Source: Sandaracinaceae bacterium
GTDB lineage: Bacteria; Myxococcota_A; Polyangia; Polyangiales; Houyiibacteriaceae
Reading direction: 5' to 3'
DNA length: 64,000 nt
NCBI GenBank assembly: GCA_020633055.1
Contig: JACKEJ010000011.1
Span: forward strand, 372,001 to 436,000
In this document: one piece after another, positions 9,167 to 17,597 of the stretch
How the letters are laid out: the number at the start of each line of letters is the position of its first letter
Position numbering within the stretch: the first letter of the stretch is position 1
Notes under the pieces: generated by a model
Told to the model about the DNA's origin: nothing
What the model saw: the letters and a program-made list of their open reading frames with translations, nothing else
Databases searched by the model: none
Made by a program: the position numbers and the translations under genes

Positions 9167-9255
9167 GCGGTCGGCGTCCCGCGCACCGGCTGACCGGTCG
9201 GCTCACGGCCCACCAGCTGAGCGGTCGGCGTAGCCGCTGAACGGCCGGCGGCGGC
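9152..9255. repeat. 27-bp imperfect tandem repeat at the 3' end of tesB
   Basis: Units beginning GCTGA(G/C)CGGTCGG start at 9162, 9189 and 9216 (exact 27-base steps), with a fourth, shorter-spaced copy at 9236. The block starts inside the last codons of the thioesterase gene and includes its TGA, so the end of the gene (GCGTAGCCGCTGA) is itself duplicated at about 9228. It lies between two convergent genes. It contains no T-run and is not an obvious terminator. Confidence 0.6.
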
Positions 9256-9261
9256 GCAGGC

Positions 9262-9738
9262 TCAGAGCAGGCGCTCGATGTCGCGCTCGAGGTCGGCGGG
9301 CGGCGTGCGGCTCCCGTAGCGCGCGACCACCTTGCCGCTGCGGTCCACGAGGAACTTGGTGAAGTTCCACTTGATGGCCTCGGTGCCCAGCACCCCGGGG
9401 GCAGCGCGCTTCAGCTCGCGGAACAGCCCGTGGGCGTCTGCGCCGTTCACGTTGATCTTGGCGTGCATGGGGAACGACACGCCGTAGTTCTTCTGACAGA
9501 AGGCCCCAATCTGCTCGGCGCCGCCCGGCTCCTGCGCGCCGAACTGATTGCAGGGGAAGCCCAGCACGCGCAGCCCGCGCTCGCCGTACTTCTTGTGCAG
9601 CGCCTCGAGGCCCTCGTACTGCGGCGTGAACCCACACTTGCTGGCGGTGTTGACGATCAGCAGGACATCGCCTTCGTACTTGCGGAGCGACGTGGGTTCT
9701 CCGCTCAGGGTCTCAACGTCGTGGTCGTAGATGCTCAC
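9262..9738 (-). CDS. glutathione peroxidase family (thiol peroxidase)
   Basis: 158 residues, the normal size for a bacterial GPx. Peroxidatic Cys35 sits in NTASKCGFTPQYEGL; the Gln of GFPCNQFG and the Trp of KWNFTKFLVD complete the catalytic set. The resolving Cys is probably in FPCNQ. It uses Cys, not selenocysteine, and such bacterial GPx proteins usually take electrons from thioredoxin. It reduces peroxides in the cytoplasm or periplasm; no signal peptide is seen. The GTG at 9738 is chosen because a clear ribosome-binding site (CTGGAGGAT) stands just upstream and the fold starts there; the longer frame upstream is Arg/Pro-rich. Confidence 0.93.
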   Translation of the reverse strand: MSIYDHDVETLSGEPTSLRKYEGDVLLIVNTASKCGFTPQYEGLEALHKKYGERGLRVLGFPCNQFGAQEPGGAEQIGAFCQKNYGVSFPMHAKINVNGADAHGLFRELKRAAPGVLGTEAIKWNFTKFLVDRSGKVVARYGSRTPPADLERDIERLL

Positions 9739-9948
9739 GGGATCCTCCAGGGGCGGGCGGTGACGCGATGGCGTGTGCCACGACGTCTCTAGGAGAGAGC
9801 GCGGGGCCCCGCAAGGTGCGCTTCCCCCACGCCACCGCGCGGCCACGTTTCGTCGCCCAGCTCACTGAATCGGGGTATGGTGAGGCTGGAATCGCTGTAC
9901 ACCCCTGTTCAGGGAGGGCCACGGGCGCCCACCTCCGGAGGAACACCC

Positions 9949-10803
9949 ATGAAACGAACCCACGCACTCCCGCTGCTGACCGTGGCCCTGCTCACCCTGG
10001 CCGGACGCGCCGAGGCTCAGGTCTACGCCCCTGCCGAGGAAGCGCCACCGACCTCGGCCAGCGCCATGCCCACCCAGCGCACCCAGCGCGAGCTGGTGCT
10101 CCCGGAGGGCTACGTCCGCGGCGACCTGGCCCTGTCGTTCGGAGACCAGAACGGCAACGCGCCCAACGGGGAGTTCTTCGCGCACGACCTCGGCGGCGGC
10201 ATCTCCCTCGTCGAGAACCTCGAGTTCGGGATCAGCCTGAACCGCGAGTGGTTCTGGCCGCGCGTTGGCGGCGGTGTGCTGCCCCTCTTCTGGGATGGCG
10301 ACCACGTGCACTTCATCGCGCTGCCCATCTACGCGCGCTACCAGTTCCTCACCACCGAGCATGTCGCCATCGCGGCCGACGTCGAGATGTACATCCGCAC
10401 GCACGAACACGGCCCCAAGCGCCACGCGTTCCGCGCGTCGCTCCCGGTGCGCTTGCGCTTCGGGGGCTTCATGTTCGACACCGGCGTGACGTTCGAGGTG
10501 CAAGCCAACGACGCGCAAGCGAACCTGTTCCTGCCCGCGCTGTTCACGTTCAACCCCACCGAGGCGCTGCACTTCCGCCTCTCCACCGGCTTCGGCGTGC
10601 TCGACATGGACGGCGACCAGATGTTCATGCCGCTCTTCTTCGGTGGGGGGTACTCGCTCACCGTCGCGGACATCCTGGCCGACATCAACCTGGAGTTCGG
10701 CTTCCCCAACTTGGTCCACAGCGCCCCCGGCGGCGGCGACCATGGGTCGCCGGACACCTGGATGGTGAAGCTCTCGCTCGCGGCCTACATCGACGTGCTG
10801 TAA
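9949..10803 (+). CDS. predicted outer-membrane beta-barrel protein
   Basis: 284 residues, not assigned to a named family. The signal peptide is clear (MKRTHALPLLTVALLTLAGRAEAQ, cleaved after AEA). The mature part has many alternating hydrophobic/polar strands with aromatic girdle residues (WFWPRVGGGVLPLFW, HFIALPIYARYQF, LPVRLRFGGFMF), as in 8- to 12-strand outer-membrane barrels. The ATG at 9949 is preceded by CCGGAGGAAC at good spacing, which decides the start over the upstream ATG at 9877. It is a single gene and convergent with pgi. Function unknown; a porin-like or structural role is only a guess. Confidence 0.75.
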   Translation: MKRTHALPLLTVALLTLAGRAEAQVYAPAEEAPPTSASAMPTQRTQRELVLPEGYVRGDLALSFGDQNGNAPNGEFFAHDLGGGISLVENLEFGISLNREWFWPRVGGGVLPLFWDGDHVHFIALPIYARYQFLTTEHVAIAADVEMYIRTHEHGPKRHAFRASLPVRLRFGGFMFDTGVTFEVQANDAQANLFLPALFTFNPTEALHFRLSTGFGVLDMDGDQMFMPLFFGGGYSLTVADILADINLEFGFPNLVHSAPGGGDHGSPDTWMVKLSLAAYIDVL

Positions 10804-10848
10804 CGCTGCGGCGCACGGTCACGCGGGCGTGCGCGTCCTCGCGGCGCG

Positions 10849-10879
10849 CCCACGCCCCCGCGCGTCCTCGTGGCGTGGG
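10849..10879. terminator. possible hairpin between convergent genes
   Basis: CCCACGCC (10849-10856) pairs with GGCGTGGG (10872-10879), an 8-bp GC stem with a 15-base loop. It lies between the convergent outer-membrane protein gene and pgi, where a bidirectional terminator would be useful. No U-tract follows on either strand, so rho-independent function is doubtful. Confidence 0.3.
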
Positions 10880-10880
10880 G

Positions 10881-10936
10881 GCCCGCGCATCAGCATGGCG
10901 CGCACGGGGCCTGCGCATCATCATGGCGCGCAGGGG
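10881..10936. repeat. two-copy 28-bp direct repeat
   Basis: The unit GC(C/T)(C/T)GCGCATCA(G/T)CATGG followed by CGCGCA occurs at 10881 and again at 10909, in direct tandem, with a decayed third start at about 10938. It sits in the 150-bp gap between convergent genes. No coding potential was accepted here. Confidence 0.5.
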
Positions 10937-10959
10937 GGCCTGCGCGACGCGGCGCACCA

Positions 10960-12612
10960 TCAGCGTTGCCGCAGCTGCTGGTAGCGGGCGATGAGCGCCG
11001 CCGTCGACGCGTCGTGCGCACCCTGCGCCGCTCCCTCGAGCTCTGGCAAGATGGCTTTGGCGAGCTGCTTCCCCAGCTCGACCCCCATCTGGTCGTAGCT
11101 GTTCACGTCCCAGACCACACCCTGCACGAAGATCTTGTGCTCGTAGAGCGCGATGAGGCGGCCGAGGGTGCGCGGGTCCAGCGTGGGGTACATGAACGTG
11201 GACGTGGGTCGGCTCCCAGGGAAGACCTTGTGTGGCGCGAGGCGCGAGGCCTCGTCGGCGGTCATCCCCGACGCCAGCAGCTCCACCTCGGCCTCCTCCA
11301 GCGTGCGCCCGCGCATCAACGCTTCCGTCTGGGCCAGGCAGTTGGCCACCAGCTTGTCGTGGTGCTGCCCGAGCGGGTAGTGGCTGCGCGCGGCGACCAA
11401 GAAGTCCGCTGGGACGACGCGCGTGCCCTGATGCAGCAGCTGATAGAAGGCGTGCTGTCCGTTCGTGCCCGGCTCCCCCCACACCACGGGGCCGGTGTCG
11501 TAGCCCTGGACGTCCTCTCCGGAGCGGCGCACCCGCTTGCCATTGCTCTCCATGTCGGCTTGCTGGAGGTACGCCGGGAAGCGGTGCAGGTGCTGGTCGT
11601 AGGGCAGCACCGCGTGCGTGGCGGCCCCACGGAACGTGTGGTGGAACACGCCCAGCAGCGCCATCAGCACGGGGATGTTCTCGCCCAGGGGCGCGTCGCG
11701 GAAGTGCGCGTCCACGTCGGCCGCCCCCGCCAACAGCGCCTCGAAGTGGTCCATCCCGAGCACGCACGCGAGGGAGGTGCCGATGGCGCTCCACAGCGAG
11801 TAGCGTCCCCCCACCCAGTCCCAGAACTCGAGCATGTTCTCCGGGTCGATGCCGAAGTCCGTCACGCCACGCGCGTTCGTCGAGAGCGCGACGAAGTGCT
11901 TGGCCACCACCTCCTGCCCCGCGCCGAGCTCGCGCAACAACCACGCGCGCGCGCTGTGGGCGTTGGTGAGCGTCTCGTCGGTGGTGAAAGTCTTGGACGC
12001 GACCAGGAACAGCGTCGAGCGCGCCGTCACCCGCGAGAGCGTGTGGGCGAGGTCAGCGCCGTCGATGTTGCTCACGAAGTGGGCCCGCAGGCCCTGACGC
12101 CAGTAGGGACGCAGCGCCTCGCTGACCATCACGGGGCCGAGGTCGGAGCCCCCGATGCCGATGTTCACGATGTCCGTGATCGGATCGCCGTGGTGCCCAC
12201 GCAGCTCGCCTCGCCCGAGCCTCTCGCTCAGCGCCCGCATCTTGCCCAGCTGCGCCTGCACCAACGGATGGACCGCCTCCCCGTCCACCACCAGCCCCTC
12301 GTCGCGCCCGGCGCGCAACGCCGTGTGCAGCACCGCACGCCGCTCCGTCACGTTGATGGCGTCACCGCGCAACATGGCCGCGCGCGCCTCCGGTACGCCA
12401 CGCTCACGAGCCAGGTCCATGAGCAGGTCCAGCGTCTCTTGGGTCACCGCGTGCTTCGAGTAGTCGAACAGCAGCCCGTCCAGCTCGACGTGCATGCGCG
12501 CGAAGCGCTCTGGGTCCGCCTCGAACAGGGCGCGTGCGTGCGGGGCCTCGGCGCGCGCGTGGGTCTCGAGGGCGCGCCACGCGCTGGACTGGGATGGAGA
12601 CGGTGACGTCAT
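10960..12612 (-). CDS. pgi: glucose-6-phosphate isomerase
   Basis: 550 residues from ATG 12612, almost identical in length to E. coli Pgi (549). Both family signatures are present: DWVGGRYSLWSAIG and VVWDVNSYDQMGVELGK. Sugar-phosphate binding is supported by NIGIGGSDLGP and SKTFTT, and the catalytic Glu lies in EPGTNGQH. It interconverts glucose-6-phosphate and fructose-6-phosphate in glycolysis/gluconeogenesis. An earlier in-frame ATG at 12624 or 12651 would add 4-13 residues; none has a strong ribosome-binding site. No operon partner: the histidine kinase gene upstream ends 64 bp away on the same strand. Confidence 0.96.
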   Translation of the reverse strand: MTSPSPSQSSAWRALETHARAEAPHARALFEADPERFARMHVELDGLLFDYSKHAVTQETLDLLMDLARERGVPEARAAMLRGDAINVTERRAVLHTALRAGRDEGLVVDGEAVHPLVQAQLGKMRALSERLGRGELRGHHGDPITDIVNIGIGGSDLGPVMVSEALRPYWRQGLRAHFVSNIDGADLAHTLSRVTARSTLFLVASKTFTTDETLTNAHSARAWLLRELGAGQEVVAKHFVALSTNARGVTDFGIDPENMLEFWDWVGGRYSLWSAIGTSLACVLGMDHFEALLAGAADVDAHFRDAPLGENIPVLMALLGVFHHTFRGAATHAVLPYDQHLHRFPAYLQQADMESNGKRVRRSGEDVQGYDTGPVVWGEPGTNGQHAFYQLLHQGTRVVPADFLVAARSHYPLGQHHDKLVANCLAQTEALMRGRTLEEAEVELLASGMTADEASRLAPHKVFPGSRPTSTFMYPTLDPRTLGRLIALYEHKIFVQGVVWDVNSYDQMGVELGKQLAKAILPELEGAAQGAHDASTAALIARYQQLRQR

Positions 12613-12676
12613 GGGCGGAAGCATGCCGCAACCGGCGCGCCCGAGGTCCAAGAACCGCGCATCGCCTCAGCCGCCG

Positions 12677-14824
12677 TCACGCCCCGTTCGCGCAGTGCTT
12701 GATCAGCGCCCGCCGCAGCGCGTCCACCGAGATGGGCTTGCTCAGGTAGTCATCCATGCCCTCGGCCAGCGCGAGCTCGTCGTCGCCCGGCATCGCGTTG
12801 GCGGTCACCGCGATGATCGGCGTCGTGTCCCCTCCAGCGCGCAGGCGCCGCGTCGCCTCGAAGCCATCCATTACGGGCATCTGACAGTCCATCAAGATGG
12901 CGGCATAGCGGCCCCGCGCGACCATCCCGAGCGCCTCCTGACCGTTGGCGGCCACGTCCGCCTCGACGCCCAGGCTGGTGAGCATCATTCGGACCACCTG
13001 CTGGTTGACGAGGTTGTCCTCCACCACCAACACTCGCCCCCGGAGCGCTGTGGCGGGCGTCGGCTTCGAGGACGCTCCGGTGCTTCGGCGAGCGCCCTGC
13101 GTCGCAGCCTCGAGCGCGGCTTCGAGCGCGCGCCGCCGGGGCGGCTTGGTGACCCAGCGCGCGGCCTCGCGACCCCAGTCTGGCATGCGCGCGAGGGCAC
13201 CCGCCACGGGCGCCAGGACCACCACCGGCGGCCGACGCGCAGGAGCCCGCGTCAGCAGCCGCTCCGTGAAGCCACCGGGGGCCTCGGCGTCGGCGAGGAC
13301 GACGTCCGTCTCGCCGGTAGCGAGGGACGCGTCCGCCCGCTCGAGCGTCGTCGCGAGGGTCGCCAGGCACCCCCAGCGGCCGAGCACGCCCAGCAGCGCC
13401 CGCCCGAACGCCGCGTCGCGCACGACGACCAGCACCCGCACGCCGAGCAGCATGGTCTCGAGCGTCACGCGATCGTCGTGCGCCGCGACGCGCATCGACG
13501 CCCAGAACGTGCTCCCCTCGCCCAGCTTCGAGCGCACCCCGCTGTCTCCGCCCAGCGCCTGGCTCAGGCGCCGCACGATGGCGAGCCCGAGCCCCGTGCC
13601 TCCGTAGGTGCGCGTAGTGGTGCTGTCCGCCTGCACGAACGGCTCGAACAGGTGTGCCTGCTGCTCCTCCGACACGCCGATGCCCGTGTCCGTGACCTCG
13701 AAGCGGACGCAGTAGTCGTCGGGGCCGAGCTCCTCGGCGCGGATGTCGAGGCGCACGCTGCCCTCGGCCGTGAACTTGATGGCGTTCGAGAGCAGGTTGA
13801 GCAGCACCTGCCGGATACGGCCCGCGTCGGACACCACCACGCTGGGCACCGCTGGATCCACGTCCACGATCAGCTCGAGCCCCTTGGCGTGGGCGCTCTC
13901 CGCGACGAGGCTGGCCACGTCCTCCACGGCGTCGCGCAGGTGGAACTCCGCGCGCTCGATCACCAGCTTGCCCGCGTCCACCTTGGAGAAGTCGAGCACG
14001 TCCTGGATGACGGTCAGCAGCGCGTCACCGCTGCGGCGCGCGGTCTCCGCGTACTCGCGCTGGAGCGGCGTGAGCTCCGTGTCCAAGAGCAGGCTCGTCA
14101 TGCCGAGCACCCCGTTGAGAGGCGTACGGATCTCGTGGCTGATGGTCGCCAAGAAATCGCTGCGTGACTGCGCCGCCCGCTTGGCCGTGAGCTCCGCGGC
14201 CGTGCGCACCTCGATCTCGCGGCGCAGCGACTCGTTCGTCTCGAGCAGCGCGCTCTCCGCATAGTGCTGCCCGCGCAGGAAGCTCGTCATGACGGTCAGC
14301 GCCGCCACCAACGCGCCCACCAGGGTCAGCGCCTCGGCGTACGGCCGCTGATCGAGCGGCACCAGGTTGTCCAGCTGCACGCCCGCAAAGTCGAGGGCCC
14401 AGAACGCGACCACGGCCAGGCCGCTGAGTACCCCCCACAGCACCCCTTGCCTGAGCCCCAGCGAGGAGCCCGCGATGAGCGGCGCCACGACGAACCACGC
14501 AAACTGCGGGTTCCGAAAGCCCCCCGTGACGAAGGCCTGCCCAACGAGCACCACCATCAGCGCGCCAGTCACCGCGTGCCCCGCATAGGCCACCCGCCCG
14601 GTCTTGGCGGTGAGCAGGTAGCCGCCCCCCGCCATCAGCAGTCCGAGCGTCAGGGCTCCCGCCTGGAAGGGCAGACCGAGCATCAGCGAGTGCACCAAGA
14701 AGAACACCGCGATGGCGCCCAGCCCGAGGATCGATCCCGTGATGGAGCGCAAGCGGTGCAGCTCCAGGCCCGTGAGCTCGGCCGGATCGAAGCCCGCAAG
14801 GAGGTAGCGCTCCAGCAAACGCAT
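12677..14824 (-). CDS. membrane hybrid histidine kinase with two receiver domains
   Basis: 715 residues. Residues about 30-185 hold six to seven hydrophobic segments, an uncharacterised sensor module; a short coiled coil follows (ETNESLRREIEVRTAAELTAKR); HisKA has His230 in SHEIRTPLNG; the HATPase has NLLSNAIKF, DTGIGV and GGTGLGLAI. The first receiver (about 480-590) is degenerate: it keeps an Asp in VVLADAE and a Lys in VTKPP but has VVRD in place of the acidic pair. The second (about 610-715) is canonical (VVEDN, ILMDCQMPVMDG, LSKP). It probably autophosphorylates and relays to a separate phosphotransfer partner. The start at ATG 14824 puts MRLLERYLL first; ATG 14863 is an alternative. Confidence 0.9.
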   Translation of the reverse strand: MRLLERYLLAGFDPAELTGLELHRLRSITGSILGLGAIAVFFLVHSLMLGLPFQAGALTLGLLMAGGGYLLTAKTGRVAYAGHAVTGALMVVLVGQAFVTGGFRNPQFAWFVVAPLIAGSSLGLRQGVLWGVLSGLAVVAFWALDFAGVQLDNLVPLDQRPYAEALTLVGALVAALTVMTSFLRGQHYAESALLETNESLRREIEVRTAAELTAKRAAQSRSDFLATISHEIRTPLNGVLGMTSLLLDTELTPLQREYAETARRSGDALLTVIQDVLDFSKVDAGKLVIERAEFHLRDAVEDVASLVAESAHAKGLELIVDVDPAVPSVVVSDAGRIRQVLLNLLSNAIKFTAEGSVRLDIRAEELGPDDYCVRFEVTDTGIGVSEEQQAHLFEPFVQADSTTTRTYGGTGLGLAIVRRLSQALGGDSGVRSKLGEGSTFWASMRVAAHDDRVTLETMLLGVRVLVVVRDAAFGRALLGVLGRWGCLATLATTLERADASLATGETDVVLADAEAPGGFTERLLTRAPARRPPVVVLAPVAGALARMPDWGREAARWVTKPPRRRALEAALEAATQGARRSTGASSKPTPATALRGRVLVVEDNLVNQQVVRMMLTSLGVEADVAANGQEALGMVARGRYAAILMDCQMPVMDGFEATRRLRAGGDTTPIIAVTANAMPGDDELALAEGMDDYLSKPISVDALRRALIKHCANGA

Positions 14825-14916
14825 GAGGCATCGTTGTACGCACGTCACATCGCGGACGTCCACTCACAACGGACGCGCTCGCCCCCGAGCGGGGGTCGAC
14901 TTGTCGGGCCCGCGAT

Positions 14917-14938
14917 TCGTGATATGGTTATTTCACGA
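14917..14938. promoter_or_regulatory. inverted repeat, possible operator of the sterol-enzyme operon
   Basis: TCGTGA (14917-14922) and TCACGA (14933-14938) are perfect inverted half-sites with a 10-base, AT-rich spacer containing TATGGT, which could serve as a -10 box. The site lies 37 bp upstream of the GMC oxidoreductase start in an otherwise GC-rich intergenic region. A dimeric repressor site overlapping the promoter is the natural reading; the cognate regulator is not identifiable. Confidence 0.45.
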
Positions 14939-14974
14939 TTTGAAACCGCCATTCCACGTGGCACCAGGAGTCCC

Positions 14975-16591
14975 ATGAGCGAGACCTTTGACTACGTCGT
15001 CGTCGGTGGCGGTTCGTCCGGCTGCATCGTCGCGGCCCAGCTGGCGCGCGATCCGCGCGTGCGCGTGCTGCTCCTCGAGTGCGGCCCCGGTGCCGACGAG
15101 AACCCGGAGACCCTCGACGCGGACGGCTACAAGCACGCGTTCGCGAACGACGCGGTCATCTGGGACCGCTTCAGCGTGCCCCAGCCCAACGCGGGCAAGC
15201 AGCGGCTGTTCCTGGGCACGGGCCGCGGCATGGGTGGCAGCGGCGCGGTCAACGGCATGGTCTACACGCGCGGCGCCCGTGAGGACTGGGACGAGTGGCC
15301 CGAGGGCTTCCGCTGGAACGACGTGGTGGGCGAGTTCGAGGAGCTCGAGCGCACGCTGCGGCCGCACCGACGCAGCGGCACGAACTTCACCGAGACCTGC
15401 ATCCGCAGCGCGCAGGCCTGTGGGTTCCGACGCAGCGAGGACCTCAACGACGGCGACCTGAGTGACGCCATCGGGCACGAGTGGATGAGCTACGAGGGGC
15501 AGGCGCGGCGCAGCAGCTACGTGGCCTTCATCCGCGACGCGGAGGCGCGGCCCAACCTGGTCATCGAGACCCACGCGCGCGCGCACCGCATCATGATCGA
15601 CGACGGCCCGCGCGTGTCCGGCGTGCGCTACGAGCAGGGGGGCAACCTCAAGAGCGTGAACGTGCGGCGCGAGGTGGTCATGTGCGCGGGCTCCCTCGAG
15701 ACGCCCAAGCTGCTGATGCTGTCCGGCATTGGCCCGGCCTCACGGCTGAACGCCGTCGGCATCACGCCCATCGTGGACGTGCCCGAGATTGGCCAGAACC
15801 TGCAAGACCACCCGAACGTCTCCCTGTTCTACAAGAGCAAGGCCGAGGTGGACGCGTACTATCCGCAGCTCTACAGCTTCTGCCGCGCCAACCCGGCGAC
15901 CGACCTGCCCCCGAAGCAGAGCGACACGTGCCTGGTCTACTGGCCCGCACCCTCCGCCATGAAGCAGGCAGCCAAGCGCATGCTGCCGGGCAAGGTGCTG
16001 CCACCGAGCCTGTTCGACACGCGCGCCAAGCGCTGGCTCCGTGGGGCCGTGGACGCTGCGCTCAGCACGAACGCGGCCGAGGACTTCATCAAGCACATGT
16101 ACGGCATCGTGGTGATCCTCGGGAAGCCCAAGAGCCGCGGGCAGCTGTGGCTGGCCAGCAACGACCCACGCGCCCAGGCCGCCATCGACCCGGCCTACTT
16201 CACGCACCCGGAGGACATGCAGACGATGCTCGCGGGCGTGCGCCTCGCGCAGCGGGTGGCCAAGGCCGAGCCGCTCGCCGAGTTCGGCAACAGCCCCCTC
16301 ATGCCGGGCAAGCGCGCCACCAGCGACGAGGCGCTGCAGACGTTCATCGAGAAGAACGTGATGACCACCTTCCACTTCGCCGGGACGTGTCGCATGGGCA
16401 CGGACGCGCACGCCCCCGTGGATCTGCGCCTGCGCTTGCGGGGGGTGCGGGGCCTGCGCATCGCCGACGCGTCGGTCACCCCCTCCACGCCCGTGTCCGC
16501 CATGAACGCCCCCAGCATGCTGATCGGCCTGCGCGCGGCGCGTGAGATCGTTCGGGACTATGCAGACACGGCGACTCATGTCACCACGTGA
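14975..16591 (+). CDS. GMC family FAD-dependent oxidoreductase
   Basis: 538 residues. The N-terminal FAD dinucleotide loop VVGGGSSGCIVA is followed by the GMC signature region GTGRGMGGSGAVNGMVYTRG, then the substrate domain, then the C-terminal FAGTCRMGTD and VTPSTPVSAMNAPSMLIG motifs that carry the GMC active-site His/Asn area. The family oxidises primary or secondary alcohols, including sterol 3-OH groups, choline and long-chain alcohols. The ATG at 14975 follows an ACCAGGAGT ribosome-binding site; the ORF's upstream extension is antisense to the kinase gene. It is the first gene of a run with the epimerase and the sterol reductase (gaps of 4 and 9 bp), so a sterol or related alcohol is a reasonable but unproven substrate. 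Confidence 0.88.
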   Translation: MSETFDYVVVGGGSSGCIVAAQLARDPRVRVLLLECGPGADENPETLDADGYKHAFANDAVIWDRFSVPQPNAGKQRLFLGTGRGMGGSGAVNGMVYTRGAREDWDEWPEGFRWNDVVGEFEELERTLRPHRRSGTNFTETCIRSAQACGFRRSEDLNDGDLSDAIGHEWMSYEGQARRSSYVAFIRDAEARPNLVIETHARAHRIMIDDGPRVSGVRYEQGGNLKSVNVRREVVMCAGSLETPKLLMLSGIGPASRLNAVGITPIVDVPEIGQNLQDHPNVSLFYKSKAEVDAYYPQLYSFCRANPATDLPPKQSDTCLVYWPAPSAMKQAAKRMLPGKVLPPSLFDTRAKRWLRGAVDAALSTNAAEDFIKHMYGIVVILGKPKSRGQLWLASNDPRAQAAIDPAYFTHPEDMQTMLAGVRLAQRVAKAEPLAEFGNSPLMPGKRATSDEALQTFIEKNVMTTFHFAGTCRMGTDAHAPVDLRLRLRGVRGLRIADASVTPSTPVSAMNAPSMLIGLRAAREIVRDYADTATHVTT

Positions 16592-16595
16592 CCCC

Positions 16596-17588
16596 ATGAA
16601 GGTACTGGTCACTGGCGGGACGGGTCTGGCGGGCTCGCACACCATCCGAGAGCTGTTGCAGGCGGGCCACAGCGTGCGCGCCCTCGTGCGCAGCGAGTCC
16701 AAGCTTGCGCGCGTCTTCCCGGACGCACCGACCGGGCTCAGCTCCGTCGTCGGCGACATCGCGGACGAAGCCTCCGTCCGCGCTGCGCTCGACGGGTGCG
16801 ACGGACTGGTGCACGCGGCGGCCATCGTGAGCATCGACAACGCGTCCACCGAGGCGCTGATCGAAGCCAACGTGGGCGGCGTGAAGAAGGTGCTGGGCGC
16901 TGCGCTCGACGCGGGGCTGCGGCACATCGTGCACGTCTCCAGCTTGAGCGCGCTGTTCCATGTGGAGCCCAGCGGTCAGGCTGCGCCCATCACGCCCGAC
17001 ACGGAGCCGCACGAGTCGGAGCACGCCTACGGGCTCAGCAAGGCCATGGCGGAGCGCTGGGTGCGCGAGCAGCAGGCCGCGGGCGCGCCCATCTGGACCA
17101 CCTACCCGAGCGCCGTCCTGGCTCCGGACGACCCGGGCATGACCGAGTCCACCAACGCGCTGCGCATCTTCGCGGGGCGCTTCGTGCCGCTCACCCCGGG
17201 GGGCTTTCAGTTCGTGGACGCACGCGATCTGGCCATCGCCCATCGTCTGCTGCTGGAGGACGGCCCGAGCGTGAAGCGGCACCTGGTCCCGGGGCACTAC
17301 CTCCCCTGGCGCGACCTGCACCGCGGGCTGCGCGCCGCCGGTGCGCGCTCCATCGCCATGCCGCTGCCGGGCGGGCTCCTACGGGCCACTGGCGTGGTGC
17401 TCGACGGCGTGCGCAAGGCGGTCCCCGTGCCCTTCCCCATCACCCGCGAGGCCATGCAGTACGCCACCCGCTGGACGGCGGTGGACTCCTCCCCCGAGCT
17501 GGCCGCGCTTGGGCTCGACTACAGACCCGCAGCCGAGACGCTCGGCGACACCACCGCCTGGCTGCGATCCGCGGGCCACATCCGATAG
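16596..17588 (+). CDS. NAD(P)-dependent epimerase/3beta-HSD-like dehydrogenase
   Basis: 330 residues, extended SDR fold: VTGGTGLAGSHTIREL at the N-terminus, SSLSAL carrying the Ser, and catalytic Tyr/Lys in YGLSK (about residue 147). Length and motif layout fit NAD-dependent epimerase/dehydratase enzymes and the 3beta-hydroxysteroid dehydrogenase/C4-decarboxylase (NSDHL) branch. The start at ATG 16596 lies four bases after the GMC stop, so translation is probably coupled. With a GMC alcohol oxidoreductase before it and a sterol reductase after it, dehydrogenation of a sterol 3-hydroxyl is the leading guess; flavonol-reductase-type chemistry is the alternative. Confidence 0.8.
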   Translation: MKVLVTGGTGLAGSHTIRELLQAGHSVRALVRSESKLARVFPDAPTGLSSVVGDIADEASVRAALDGCDGLVHAAAIVSIDNASTEALIEANVGGVKKVLGAALDAGLRHIVHVSSLSALFHVEPSGQAAPITPDTEPHESEHAYGLSKAMAERWVREQQAAGAPIWTTYPSAVLAPDDPGMTESTNALRIFAGRFVPLTPGGFQFVDARDLAIAHRLLLEDGPSVKRHLVPGHYLPWRDLHRGLRAAGARSIAMPLPGGLLRATGVVLDGVRKAVPVPFPITREAMQYATRWTAVDSSPELAALGLDYRPAAETLGDTTAWLRSAGHIR

Positions 17589-17597
17589 CGAGGCAGC

